DNA from: Enterococcus hulanensis
GTDB lineage: Bacteria; Bacillota; Bacilli; Lactobacillales; Enterococcaceae
Direction: 5' to 3'
DNA: 64,000 bases
Assembly (NCBI RefSeq): GCF_005405485.1
Contig: NZ_BJED01000013.1
Span: 1-64,000 of the forward strand
A model generated the notes under the pieces. That model was not told the DNA's origin and ran no database searches. It saw only the letters and a list, made by a program, of their open reading frames with translations. How positions within the stretch are numbered: the first letter of the stretch is position 1; the number at the start of each line of letters is the position of its first letter. The position numbers and the translations under genes were made by a program. Positions 18,464-27,160 of this stretch are shown one piece after another.

Positions 18464-19171
18464 ATGAGCGTTCATATTGAAGCGAAACAAGGTGAGATTG
18501 CTGATAAGATTTTACTGCCGGGAGATCCGTTGCGGGCAAAATTTATCGCGGAGAATTTTTTAGAGGATGCAAAATGCTATAACAACGTGCGCGGCATGTT
18601 AGGCTACACGGGAACTTATAAAGGTGAACGTGTTTCTGTCCAGGGTACAGGGATGGGAATGCCGTCTGCCGGAATCTATGCGCAAGAGTTGATCCAATCT
18701 TACGGCGTGAAGAAATTGATCCGTGTGGGAACCTGCGGCGCGTTGTCAAAAGATGTTCACGTTCGTGACCTGATTATTGCTCAAGGGGCAGTAACTAGTT
18801 CATCAATGGTGAAAAAGCATTTCCCAGATTTCCACTTTGCACCAATTGCTGATTTTGAATTGATGATGAAGGCCTATGAAGTGGCAAAGGAAAAAGGCTT
18901 CACGACACATGTTGGAAATGTGTTGTCAGAAGATACCTTCTACAAAGATGATTTGGAACCAACCTTCAAATTAGCCGAATATGGCGTAATGGGTGTTGAG
19001 ATGGAAGCAGCGATCTTATATTACTTAGGCGCGAAATTCCATGTTCAAGCACTAGGCATCATGACTGTCAGCGACCATATGGTGACAGGTGAGGAAACAA
19101 CTTCAGAGGAACGCCAAAATACATTTAAAGATATGATGTATGTTGGGTTGGAAACATTGATTGCAGAATAA
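18464..19171 (+). CDS. deoD: Purine-nucleoside phosphorylase (hexameric DeoD type)
   Basis: The enzyme (235 aa) is the broad-specificity hexameric PNP, which also accepts adenosine. It shows LPGDPLRAK near the N-terminus, GTGMGMPS and the MGVEMEAA purine-binding motif. AAGGAGG gives the ATG at 18464. It is the last gene of the salvage operon, with a terminator directly behind it. Confidence 0.93.
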   Translation: MSVHIEAKQGEIADKILLPGDPLRAKFIAENFLEDAKCYNNVRGMLGYTGTYKGERVSVQGTGMGMPSAGIYAQELIQSYGVKKLIRVGTCGALSKDVHVRDLIIAQGAVTSSSMVKKHFPDFHFAPIADFELMMKAYEVAKEKGFTTHVGNVLSEDTFYKDDLEPTFKLAEYGVMGVEMEAAILYYLGAKFHVQALGIMTVSDHMVTGEETTSEERQNTFKDMMYVGLETLIAE

Positions 19172-19179
19172 TTTTTGGT

Positions 19180-19212
19180 ACCGTCCTTCAAATATGGAGG
19201 ACGGTTTTTAGT
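19180..19212 (+). terminator. Terminator after deoD
   Basis: ACCGTCCT (19180-19187) pairs with AGGACGGT (19198-19205), followed by a T-run. It ends the deo operon. Confidence 0.8.
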
Positions 19213-19293
19213 TTAACTTTTTTTTTTCAGTTGTGTTTAGCTAATAAGTCCATCTAGTATTTCACATTTAAAATAGAATAATTTTTGTTCCCT

Positions 19294-19341
19294 AAAAGGC
19301 GATACAGAATGGCAGTTTTCTGATATTCTGTATCGTCTTTT
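19294..19341. terminator. Long bidirectional hairpin between deoD and the kinase gene
   Basis: The 17-bp stem AAAAGGCGATACAGAAT (19294-19310) / ATTCTGTATCGTCTTTT (19325-19341) has one G-U pair and a 14-nt loop. The A/T flanks make it usable in both directions, mainly for the minus-strand kinase transcript ending at 19384. Confidence 0.75.
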
Positions 19342-19383
19342 CATTCTAGTTAAAAGATGAATACTCTAAAATGTAATTGTATT

Positions 19384-20628
19384 TCAAGATTCGGTCTGAT
19401 TATAAATGACGATAGATTGATAAATTAAGTCTTCTTTAAACTCGGTAATTAGATTGACAGAAGGGTACTTATTAACAATTCGTTTTAAAGAAAAGAGACC
19501 CACTCCCCTATTGTTATCATGAGTAGTTGAGTATTTTTTTTCAAATATTTTCGTTTGATCAATTTCAAGCCCCTTAATCGAATTGCTTACAGTGATTGTA
19601 ATCTCGTTTTCAATTTTTGTGATGCAAACACTGATTTTTTTATCACCCTTTGATTGATGTGCTGCTTGAACGGCATTATCGATTAGTACAGAAACAATTC
19701 TGATTAGGTCAATTAGGGGAATACCAACTCTGTCGAGGTCACCAATTACTCGTATATTCATTTTTATATCTAACTGGTTTGCTTCAAGTTCTTTAGTGAG
19801 TATCAAATTTTTTAGCTCAACTATTTTCAAGTGCTTATATTTTTCCAAGTTACTGTTTGTATCAGAAATAATGTACTTACTAGGTAATATTGCTGTGTAA
19901 AATATTTCTTGAGTTTCCTTTTGATTATTACTATCTATACTTTTTTTTAGCGTAAGTAATAGATTAATATAATCATGTTTAAATGTAGAAAGTTCATTGT
20001 TCAGTTCTTCAAGTTGTTCGGAATAGTGAACCAACATTTCATAAGATTCTTCACGGTATTTCTTTTTTTCGTGATATTCTGCAAGTCTATACACGAGAAG
20101 TAAAATGATCAAAAAATTAATTAAATAAAAAAGAATCAAGTTATTTGAAGAAACCGAATGCATAAATAAAAAAAGAATTAAAACGCCTATAACAACAATT
20201 GAAACACCGAGTGGATTCAAATCAAGATAATATAATGATTGAAACTTATCTGATTTTGATAATAGGATTGTAATGATCAAAGTAACAAGAGAAGATACGA
20301 CGAGAGCTAACGTCAATTTAAAACAAATACTCATAAAAAAATAAATGATAAAGTTGATGATAGAGGTGATCATAACTGATATAAAAGGACCGTAAATAGA
20401 ATGCCAAAAATCGAGTGATCTATTATATAACTTTCCAACAAGGATTAAGAAAAATACGAGTATCATATTTGAAAACACTACTAAAAAAGTAAAAGAACTT
20501 ACCCAAATAAGAGCAAATCCAATCAAACCCAGGAGTATCAATAGCCGTGGTTTGATTGGATTTGTTGATTTGAAGAGAATGAGTGAGGACATGATCACAC
20601 AAAAAGTAGACAGTGCAGCTTCAATCAT
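19384..20628 (-). CDS. AgrC/FsrC-like sensor histidine kinase (HPK10)
   Basis: The product (414 aa) has six to seven N-terminal membrane helices (residues 5-180), a dimerisation region with phospho-acceptor His218 in FKHDYIN, and a GHKL ATPase domain with the N box LIDNAVQAA and a G box containing GVGLFSLK. This is the architecture of peptide-pheromone receptors AgrC, ComD and FsrC. AAAGGCGAAG precedes the ATG at 20628, whose codon overlaps the end of the 36-codon peptide gene by 8 nt. Base composition is visibly AT-richer than in the flanking operons. The cognate regulator is at 20937-21683. The ligand is presumably the peptide encoded next to it; this is inference. Confidence 0.85.
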   Translation of the reverse strand: MIEAALSTFCVIMSSLILFKSTNPIKPRLLILLGLIGFALIWVSSFTFLVVFSNMILVFFLILVGKLYNRSLDFWHSIYGPFISVMITSIINFIIYFFMSICFKLTLALVVSSLVTLIITILLSKSDKFQSLYYLDLNPLGVSIVVIGVLILFLFMHSVSSNNLILFYLINFLIILLLVYRLAEYHEKKKYREESYEMLVHYSEQLEELNNELSTFKHDYINLLLTLKKSIDSNNQKETQEIFYTAILPSKYIISDTNSNLEKYKHLKIVELKNLILTKELEANQLDIKMNIRVIGDLDRVGIPLIDLIRIVSVLIDNAVQAAHQSKGDKKISVCITKIENEITITVSNSIKGLEIDQTKIFEKKYSTTHDNNRGVGLFSLKRIVNKYPSVNLITEFKEDLIYQSIVIYNQTES

Positions 20629-20731
20629 TTTTCTTCGCCTTTATAATATTTTTTTTTGGAGAATGTACCAGAGAAGGCCAGACACAGACACGTAGAATTA
20701 TTTTTTCTTGTAAAAGACTTTTCCATTCCAT
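20621..20731 (-). CDS. Candidate cyclic-peptide pheromone precursor (AgrD/FsrD position)
   Basis: This 36-codon gene begins with ATG at 20731 and has a strong AAAGGAG 9 nt upstream. Its stop TGA (20621-20623) overlaps the kinase start by 8 nt. The product has three parts: an amphipathic N-terminus (MEWKSLLQEKIILRV), a core with a single cysteine, Cys16, in CVWPSLV, and a charged tail rich in lysine. That is the layout of AgrD-type precursors, in which the Cys closes a thiolactone ring. The tail is basic rather than acidic, unlike staphylococcal AgrD. The assignment rests on position, ribosome site and layout, not on recognised sequence identity. Confidence 0.6.
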   Translation of the reverse strand: MEWKSLLQEKIILRVCVWPSLVHSPKKNIIKAKKND

Positions 20732-20754
20732 CAAGAAACTCTCCTTTGACTATT

Positions 20755-20940
20755 TTATTTGATAAAGACAGCTATAAAAAACTTCATCAAAACATCAATA
20801 ATAATCCCATGCTTCAGAATATCAAAATCTTTAAATAGACATTGATAATTCAAAAAGATAAGAATAAGACTCATTTTCAATTTTATTGTCTTTATTGATT
20901 CTTTGTGACGTAGTTTCAAAAAGTGTTCATCAAACGTCAT
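20755..20940 (-). pseudogene. Short AgrB-like C-terminal fragment
   Basis: The 61-residue reading frame starts with an ATG that overlaps the regulator stop (ATGA, 20937-20940), so translation is coupled. It holds two hydrophobic segments (about residues 23-36 and 45-58) after a basic stretch. The second reads GIIIDVLMKFFIAVF, resembling the last helix of AgrB proteins (GIIIEA... in S. aureus). AgrB is about 190 residues and its protease residues (a His and a Cys) lie in the part that is missing here. I therefore read it as a remnant of an agrB/fsrB gene. A genuinely small membrane protein is the alternative. Confidence 0.5.
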
Positions 20941-21683
20941 TTTTTCCAATGATTGTCTAAAGCTTCTCGTAGCTCATGAGATTTTTTCCGAGAGATAGGA
21001 ATTGAAATGTTCTCATCAATCACGGCTTCTTTTTTGCTTTTTTCAATATATTTGATTTTTGTGATGTTTATTATAAAAGATTGATGACATCGAATAAGAC
21101 GATCATCCAAAAAATCGAAATTTTTTAGAGAGCCATGTGCGTAAATTTCTTTTGTACTGGTCTTTATTAATAGTTTGTGGGGGGAAACAGGGGTGATAAA
21201 GAGTAGTTCTTTAAAAGGGCAAGAAATCTTAATATTTTTTGATTCAAAAATGAATGAATCTTCATTGTCCGAGGGGGTGTTTATTGAATAGGCACTGATA
21301 CAATTTTTAAGTTGTTCTATAAATTTTGATTCAGTAGAGTCTTTTACAATATAGGCGTAAGCTGATAAACCATAATCATATGAGGTCAATGCTAATTCTT
21401 TGTAACTGGTAACGAAGCAAATTAGTGAGTTATTTTCGCGTTCTCTGATTCTTTTAGCCGTAAGAAAGCCTGCGATTTCGTCATTTTTTATTTTTAAATC
21501 AAGAAAGTAAAGATTATATGACTCTGAGCAGCAGGAAACATCATCTATTAACTCATTTGTTTTATGGAACACTTTTATTTTTTGATTAGTATCATAGGAA
21601 TCTTCTTTCTCGATCACATTTGAAACTAAAATTTCCATCGTTCTAGCTTGGAAAATATTGTCTTCAAGAATATAAATAGCCAT
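20937..21683 (-). CDS. LytTR response regulator (AgrA/FsrA/ComE-like)
   Basis: The product (248 aa) has an N-terminal receiver domain with an acidic pocket at E7/D8, phospho-acceptor D62 in LYFLDLKI and a conserved Lys near residue 110. The C-terminal LytTR DNA-binding domain (about 145-245) contains the RCHQSFIINITKI block. The length equals FsrA and AgrA proteins. It is first in the minus-strand operon regulator-(agrB remnant)-peptide-kinase, the same order as fsrA-fsrBD-fsrC. No clear LytTR direct-repeat box could be assigned upstream by eye. Confidence 0.87.
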   Translation of the reverse strand: MAIYILEDNIFQARTMEILVSNVIEKEDSYDTNQKIKVFHKTNELIDDVSCCSESYNLYFLDLKIKNDEIAGFLTAKRIRERENNSLICFVTSYKELALTSYDYGLSAYAYIVKDSTESKFIEQLKNCISAYSINTPSDNEDSFIFESKNIKISCPFKELLFITPVSPHKLLIKTSTKEIYAHGSLKNFDFLDDRLIRCHQSFIINITKIKYIEKSKKEAVIDENISIPISRKKSHELREALDNHWKK

Positions 21684-21916
21684 AATTGAGATCCCCTATT
21701 TTTATTTCTGAGTTAAGTTTACATCAGATATGATTTGGAAAGTTCGGAACAAGTAATTTATTAGAGAAATTAAATAAATGAAGTTTTAATAGCATCTTTT
21801 TACATTTAGTGGTATTTGAGTTTAAAGGTTTAATAAGATGACTATGCAAGGGATGGTTAGATAGCAACAAATAAATTCTTTAACTACGGGAACTTTTAAA
21901 TAAGGATTTGAGTAAT

Positions 21917-22924
21917 ATGAAAAAAGAAAATTATCCATTGCTAGACATTGCTCAGTTTTGTGCAACAGTTCTAATTGTTTTAGTACATTGTGGCAAGTTA
22001 TTTCAATACGAACCCTTACATTTCTTTTTAAAAAATATGCTTTGTCGTATAGCTGTACCGCTTTTTTTTGTGTCATCTGGATTCTTCTTTCGCGAACATA
22101 CTAAGAGGGATAATCACTATTCAACTATTTACTTCAAGAGACATTTCAAAACTTATCTTTGTTGGAGTATCTTTTATATTCCGTACGGGCTTTATTTTAT
22201 CAAACTTGTCGGAGTGCCTCATACACTATATTTGCCAGCAGCTGCTATAGGTTTTCTGAGTTTTGGAATTTGTTACCATTTGTGGTACTATCCAGCCTTA
22301 TTTTTAGGATTATTTCTATCAAAAAAAATGCAGGAGAGATATTCTCAATCTGCAACATTCATAGTATCTTTTTTTCTATTTTGCTTTGGAGCTTGCGAAA
22401 CGTATTCTAGCTATTTAGCTAATACTTTTATTGGCAACATTTATGAAGAATATCATCATCTTTTCTTCACTACAAGAAATGGCTTGTTTTTCGCATTCGT
22501 ATATATAGTGCTAGGTTTTCTTTTATCCGATAAGAGAAATGATCCCCTATCAAGAAATTGGTTGCCTTTAAAAATTACTTGCAGCAGTTTGTTACTATTC
22601 ATAGAAGGGTTGGTTATTTACAAAAATCCAGGAGATGATAAAAATTTTCTTATCAGCACAATCCCACTTATCTTTTTCCTACTCTCTCTCCTTGTACATT
22701 CAGAAAAGCTGAAAAAAATGAATTGTACGCATTTTAGAGTACTCTCGAGATATTTGTTTTTAATAAATCCGTTTTTTATTGAAACAATAAAATATTTCTT
22801 TAGACCTAAGGTGATTCAAGGCATTCCATTATTTACTGTTTCTCTTATTTTGAGTTTTGTGGTTTCAGAATTTATCATAACGTATAAGGATAAATTAGAA
22901 AAACATCTTTTATCCCACACGTAG
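21917..22924 (+). CDS. Membrane acyltransferase (acyltransferase-3 family)
   Basis: This integral membrane protein (335 aa) has about ten hydrophobic helices and opens with the acyltransferase-3 pattern PLLDIAQFCATVLIVLVHC, where the His is the likely catalytic residue. The motif VPLFFVSSGFFF follows. Such proteins O-acetylate cell-wall or surface polysaccharides. The ATG at 21917 has AAGGA at an 11-nt distance; a TTG at 21908 would be too close. It is AT-rich like the signalling locus from which it diverges, so both may have arrived together. The acceptor is unknown. Confidence 0.75.
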   Translation: MKKENYPLLDIAQFCATVLIVLVHCGKLFQYEPLHFFLKNMLCRIAVPLFFVSSGFFFREHTKRDNHYSTIYFKRHFKTYLCWSIFYIPYGLYFIKLVGVPHTLYLPAAAIGFLSFGICYHLWYYPALFLGLFLSKKMQERYSQSATFIVSFFLFCFGACETYSSYLANTFIGNIYEEYHHLFFTTRNGLFFAFVYIVLGFLLSDKRNDPLSRNWLPLKITCSSLLLFIEGLVIYKNPGDDKNFLISTIPLIFFLLSLLVHSEKLKKMNCTHFRVLSRYLFLINPFFIETIKYFFRPKVIQGIPLFTVSLILSFVVSEFIITYKDKLEKHLLSHT

Positions 22925-22936
22925 TAAAAAAAATAG

Positions 22937-22992
22937 AACTGAACAGTTTGGGCCTCTTGCTGTTGCAAAGCTTACACTATTCAGTTTTTTTG
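22937..22992 (+). terminator. Terminator after the acyltransferase gene
   Basis: AACTGAACAGT (22937-22947) pairs with ACTATTCAGTT (22976-22986) with one mismatch, followed by TTTTTT. The 28-nt loop is long, so efficiency is uncertain. Confidence 0.6.
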
Positions 22993-23018
22993 TCTAATTC
23001 TTTAAGGTTCATTATAAT
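22990..23018 (+). promoter_or_regulatory. Promoter for the hydrolase at 23047
   Basis: TTGTCT (22990-22995), a 17-nt spacer and a perfect TATAAT (23013-23018) lie 29 nt before the start codon. Confidence 0.6.
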
Positions 23019-23046
23019 AGAAGAAAATTAATGAAGGAGCCAAAGA

Positions 23047-23787
23047 ATGAAAGTTGCTGTTCGAAAGCGCACGATAGGCAATATTCCATTGCTGGAGGTC
23101 GTGGCAGAGGATAAAATTTATGAACCGCTGCCGCTGATTATTTATTATCATGGTTGGCAGACGGCCAAGGAGCTGGTGTTGACGCAGGGGCGGAAATTGG
23201 CGGCGGAGAATTTTCGTGTGTTGTTGCCGGATGCGGCGAATCATGGGGAAAGGAAGACGAAGACTTCGGAGATTCCATCGCTGACTTTTTGGGATAGTAT
23301 TCAAACGAATTTGTATGAGTTTGGTTATTTGGTGGATTATTTTGAAAATCTTGGTTTAGTGATGGGGAAAATTGGTGTTGGCGGTATCTCAATGGGCGGG
23401 ATCACCACCTGCATGTTGTTGACGCAGCATCCGGAGATTGATGTGGCGGCTTGTGTGATGGGGTCGCCTGCACCGATTAAGTATCGTGATCGCATCAGTA
23501 TGCATGCGGGGGAATTAGGTTTTTATTTGCCGAAGGATTATCGGCAGCTGACCTCTTGGCTGGAAGGATATGATCTGTCTTTAGCTCCTGAAAAAGTAGC
23601 GGGGCGTCCTGTATTTTTCTGGCATGGGACGGAGGATGAAAAAGTTCCTTACCAGCATACTGCTGATTTTATCAAAGCAAATCCGCAGGACAATCTTACT
23701 TTTGTCAGTGCGAAGGAGCGGCATTTTGTTCAGATTGCTACGATGGATCAGATCACAGCATTTTTTGCGGACAGTTTAGGCGGCTAA
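23047..23787 (+). CDS. Alpha/beta hydrolase, YitV-like esterase
   Basis: This cytoplasmic hydrolase (246 aa) has the nucleophile motif GISMGG, an acidic residue in HGTEDEKVP and the final His in KERHFVQIA, making a complete Ser-Asp-His triad. The N-terminal YYHGW loop contributes the oxyanion hole. It resembles the YitV/prolyl-oligopeptidase-like esterases of Bacillus. AAGGAG is correctly spaced from the ATG. The GC content is clearly higher than in the preceding island. The substrate is unknown. Confidence 0.78.
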   Translation: MKVAVRKRTIGNIPLLEVVAEDKIYEPLPLIIYYHGWQTAKELVLTQGRKLAAENFRVLLPDAANHGERKTKTSEIPSLTFWDSIQTNLYEFGYLVDYFENLGLVMGKIGVGGISMGGITTCMLLTQHPEIDVAACVMGSPAPIKYRDRISMHAGELGFYLPKDYRQLTSWLEGYDLSLAPEKVAGRPVFFWHGTEDEKVPYQHTADFIKANPQDNLTFVSAKERHFVQIATMDQITAFFADSLGG

Positions 23788-23895
23788 CGATTGAAAGCGG
23801 CAAATTAAAACGGGAGAAAATGAGGGAAGTTAGTTTCTTTCTGGAAAACTTTGGCTTATGATAAATGGATAGAAGTAAACAGGGAGGAAATGTTA

Positions 23896-25083
23896 ATGGA
23901 GAATTTTGATTTTCATGTAACAACGGATATTCGTTTCGGGAAAGATCGTTTGGCTGAATTGCCAGAAGTGCTGAATCAATTCGGTAAGCGAGTGTTGATC
24001 GTGTATGGCGGCGGCAGCATCAAGAAAATCGGTTTATACGATAAAGTGATGGAGCAGCTGGAGGCCAACGGCAATGAAGTCTTTGAATTAGCTGGCGTGG
24101 AACCAAATCCGCGGATCGAAACGGTTCGCCGCGGGGCGAAAATTTGTCGCGAGGAAAATATCGATGTGATCCTAGCAGTCGGCGGAGGTTCTACGATTGA
24201 CTGTGCCAAGGTCGTAGCGGCTGCCACAAAATTTGACGGCGATGCTTGGGATCTGGTTTTACAACGTCGCAAATATCAAGGCGGTGCATTACCGTTAGTG
24301 ACGATCTTGACGCTTGCTGCGACAGGCAGTGAAATGAACAGCGGTGCGGTGATCTCTAACCTTTCAACGCATCAAAAATTAGGAACCGGCAGTAAAGCGA
24401 TGTTGCCGAAAGTTTCCTTCTTAGATCCGCAAAATACCTTCAGCGTGAACAAATATCAAACAGCGGCTGGCTCTGCGGATATTATGAGCCACTTGATTGA
24501 AAATTATTTCAAACGCACGGAAGGAACCGATGTCCAAGATTCTGTTTCAGAAGGCTTGATGCGTTCGGTTATCAAGAACTGTCCGATTGCTTTGAAATAT
24601 CCAGAGGATTATGATGCACGGGCGAACTTGATGTGGGCCAGCACGTTAGCCTTGAACGGACTAACTGGCAACGGCAAACCGGGTGCTTGGTCTTGTCATC
24701 CGATGGAGCATGAGTTGAGTGCTTTTTACGATATTACGCACGGTGTCGGTTTAGCAATTTTGACACCGCGTTGGATGGAGTATTCATTGAATGATGAAAC
24801 CGTCGATAAATTTGCCCACTTCGCCTGGAATGTTTGGAATGTCGAAGAAAAAGTTCCCATGTTGGCAGCGCGAATCGGGATTCAAAAATTATACGATTAC
24901 TTCAAGGCCTGCGGTATCCCAATGACTTTACCGGAAGTCGGCATCGATGAAGAAAAATTTGATGAAATGGCCAAACAAGCGGTGGCTCACAGTACCATCA
25001 AAACAGATGCCTTTGTCCCATTGGATGAAGCGGCAGTCAAAGAAATATATACAGCGTGCTTAACTGAAAGCAGCTTTGAATAG
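23896..25083 (+). CDS. Iron-containing alcohol dehydrogenase (butanol dehydrogenase/YugJ-like)
   Basis: This NAD(P)-dependent group III alcohol dehydrogenase (395 aa) has the nucleotide motif GGGSTIDCAK near residue 95 and metal ligands expected in GSADIMSHLIENYF and the HPMEHELSAFYDITHG block. It reduces aldehydes to alcohols. GGGAGG lies 8 nt before the ATG at 23896; the ATG at 23890 is too close. It is followed by a bidirectional terminator shared with the convergent acyltransferase. Confidence 0.85.
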   Translation: MENFDFHVTTDIRFGKDRLAELPEVLNQFGKRVLIVYGGGSIKKIGLYDKVMEQLEANGNEVFELAGVEPNPRIETVRRGAKICREENIDVILAVGGGSTIDCAKVVAAATKFDGDAWDLVLQRRKYQGGALPLVTILTLAATGSEMNSGAVISNLSTHQKLGTGSKAMLPKVSFLDPQNTFSVNKYQTAAGSADIMSHLIENYFKRTEGTDVQDSVSEGLMRSVIKNCPIALKYPEDYDARANLMWASTLALNGLTGNGKPGAWSCHPMEHELSAFYDITHGVGLAILTPRWMEYSLNDETVDKFAHFAWNVWNVEEKVPMLAARIGIQKLYDYFKACGIPMTLPEVGIDEEKFDEMAKQAVAHSTIKTDAFVPLDEAAVKEIYTACLTESSFE

Positions 25084-25120
25084 AAAAAAACGGCGGCTCA
25101 TGACGAGTCGCCGTTTTTGT
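25084..25120. terminator. Bidirectional terminator
   Basis: AACGGCG-G-CTC (25089-25099) pairs with GAG-T-CGCCGTT (25105-25115), flanked by A and T runs. It ends both the alcohol dehydrogenase and the minus-strand acyltransferase transcripts. Confidence 0.85.
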
Positions 25121-26108
25121 TTGGCATAATAAAATGCAATATTCGGGCAATTGTTTTTTGCAGAGTTTCGGTGACTTTGGGACGTGACAGCAGATAAGTA
25201 ATAAAGACGCTGCCGGCCACTAAAAGAATCAAATGAATCAGCGGGTCTTTTTCAAATTGTGTGAACTCTACTAATGGTGCCACGAGATAAACATGCAGCA
25301 GGTATATCGCTAAGGTGCGCTGTCCCCATGCTGTAAAAAAATGTGGTTTATTATTGACGAGGGCAAGAAAGACGAAGATAAACGCAAATCCGATTCCGTA
25401 TAAAAAGACGATCGTCAATATTTTTTGCAGCAGCGGAACGGGAAAGAAAGCGTAGGCCCGATCTCGCCATAAAAGCTCTGGCGGCAAATTGTTTTTGGTC
25501 CAAAAATAGGCGTTGACGATCGCGAAAATGATGATGCCGAAGCTGATCGTCTTTCTAAAGGGAACTTTGCGAATTCGCGCGACATGCTCTGGTGTCGTGA
25601 AATAGCCTGCTAAGAAATAGGGCAGAAAACCTAATGTTCGAGCCATTGCCATATACGTACCGAACTCGGTTAAAAAGCCGGAGAATATTCCAACAATAAA
25701 ACTCAAAATTAAGATTCTTCGTACTTTTACGAGGTCTGGTAGCAATAAACGCCAGATAAACATACAATATAAATACCAAAGGGTCCAGCCTGGGCTCAAA
25801 ATCATGAATTGATCGATTTTACCAATTGCCAACATGATAAGCGTTAAGATCATATTTAACAGCAGATAAGGCACTAAAAAGGTTTCTACCGCAGTGGAGC
25901 GGCCCTTTGCTAAATTTTTTGAAAAATAGCCAGAAATAAAGATAAATACAGGCATGTGGAATAGGTAGATAAAGACGTAAATAAATTCTCCGACCTTGTT
26001 ATCTAAACGAAAATATTCCAATGCGTGTCCCAAGACCACGAGCAAAATCAAGATGCCGCGAATATTATCGTAAAGGTATTCGCGATTCGGTTTTGTGATT
26101 GTGGACAC
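25098..26108 (-). CDS. Membrane acyltransferase (acyltransferase-3 family)
   Basis: The product (336 aa) has about ten membrane helices and the family start EYLYDNIRGILILLVVLGHALE, with His in the first helix, and HMPVFIFISGYFS after it. It probably transfers acetyl groups to a surface glycan. The GTG at 26108 directly abuts GGAGGAGG, which is too close for normal initiation, and no better in-frame codon is evident, so the exact start is uncertain. It is unrelated in composition to the AT-rich homologue at 21917. The stop lies inside the shared terminator. Confidence 0.75.
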   Translation of the reverse strand: MSTITKPNREYLYDNIRGILILLVVLGHALEYFRLDNKVGEFIYVFIYLFHMPVFIFISGYFSKNLAKGRSTAVETFLVPYLLLNMILTLIMLAIGKIDQFMILSPGWTLWYLYCMFIWRLLLPDLVKVRRILILSFIVGIFSGFLTEFGTYMAMARTLGFLPYFLAGYFTTPEHVARIRKVPFRKTISFGIIIFAIVNAYFWTKNNLPPELLWRDRAYAFFPVPLLQKILTIVFLYGIGFAFIFVFLALVNNKPHFFTAWGQRTLAIYLLHVYLVAPLVEFTQFEKDPLIHLILLVAGSVFITYLLSRPKVTETLQKTIARILHFIMPNKNGDSS

Positions 26109-26223
26109 CTCCTCCAGATTCCGTTATGCTTAAGTGGCAGACTGCGATAGTCTACCTTATCTATTGTAGCATGAAAAGTCGAATTCTATGCGACGATGTG
26201 GGAAATATTTAGAGGATACAGCG

Positions 26224-27096
26224 ATGCGCTATTCAGCGAAATTTGTAAAAAACGTGTTTAAAGTAATCAATATGAAAAAACTTGTAGGAGCGACGATGGT
26301 CGATCCGCCAAAGAGGCGCCGCTTGGTTAATCGCAGGCTTTCGCAAACGGATATCCCGCAAAAGATCACGGAGATCGACGGACATCAGCTGATTACGTTA
26401 TTTCCTGGTCATCCAACGAGGCGTCATGTGTTCTATTTGCATGGGGGCGGTTATGCGTTGGAGGCGTCACCGTTTCATAAAGAGATTCAAGAACGGTTTG
26501 TGAAGCGTTATAATCTAAAGGTCAGTTATTTTGATTATCCGTTAGCGCCAGAAAATACGGCAGACAAAACCGTACCGTTGACGGAGCGGGCCTTTAAACA
26601 ATTAACTTATTTATATCCGGATGACTGCTTTTTCTTGTTTGGTGATTCAGCAGGGGGCGGTTTAGCGATGAGTTTGGCGCAGCATTTGCGGAATATTGAT
26701 TTGCCTAAACGTCCTAAAAAAATAGCCTTGGCATCACCTTGGCTGGATGCTTCTTTAAGCGATCCGCGATCACAGGAACTTCAAGAAAAAGATGTATTAT
26801 TAGAAAAAGATTTATTAGCAGAAGCAGGCGAGAACTATGCCGGTGAGCTGCCTTTGACAGATCCGCTGGTTTCCCCGATTTATGGGAATTTTGATAATCT
26901 GGGTGATTTATTAGTAGTAGCAGGAACGGATGAGATATTGTATCCGGACGTGCTGCGCCTAAGAGATCGGATCAAGCGCAGTCAGGGGACGACGATGCGT
27001 TTGGAAGTAGTGGAAGGCATGATGCATGATTTTGTCGTTTATCCATTGAAAGAATCATTGCCGTATGTTGATCAAATCGGCGAGTTTTACCAATAA
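26224..27096 (+). CDS. Alpha/beta hydrolase, HSL-family esterase
   Basis: The product (290 aa) belongs to the hormone-sensitive-lipase group, with oxyanion HGGGYAL, nucleophile GDSAGGG, an acid in AGTDEILYPD and His in MMHDF. It is probably a cytoplasmic carboxylesterase or acetyl-hydrolase. AGAGGAT precedes the ATG at 26224; a longer form from 26188 lacks a ribosome site. It is divergent from the acyltransferase gene at 25098-26108. The pairing of an acyltransferase with an esterase is suggestive, but no more than that. Confidence 0.78.
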   Translation: MRYSAKFVKNVFKVINMKKLVGATMVDPPKRRRLVNRRLSQTDIPQKITEIDGHQLITLFPGHPTRRHVFYLHGGGYALEASPFHKEIQERFVKRYNLKVSYFDYPLAPENTADKTVPLTERAFKQLTYLYPDDCFFLFGDSAGGGLAMSLAQHLRNIDLPKRPKKIALASPWLDASLSDPRSQELQEKDVLLEKDLLAEAGENYAGELPLTDPLVSPIYGNFDNLGDLLVVAGTDEILYPDVLRLRDRIKRSQGTTMRLEVVEGMMHDFVVYPLKESLPYVDQIGEFYQ

Positions 27097-27160
27097 AGCA
27101 GACTTCTTAATTAAAAAATAGTAGGCAGAATTCATTTAGGCACTTGATAGGAGGGGAAGG

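Noticed and set aside
20656-20838. 60-codon plus-strand frame opposite the pheromone candidate
   Set aside because: It lies antisense to the coupled minus-strand genes and has no ribosome site.
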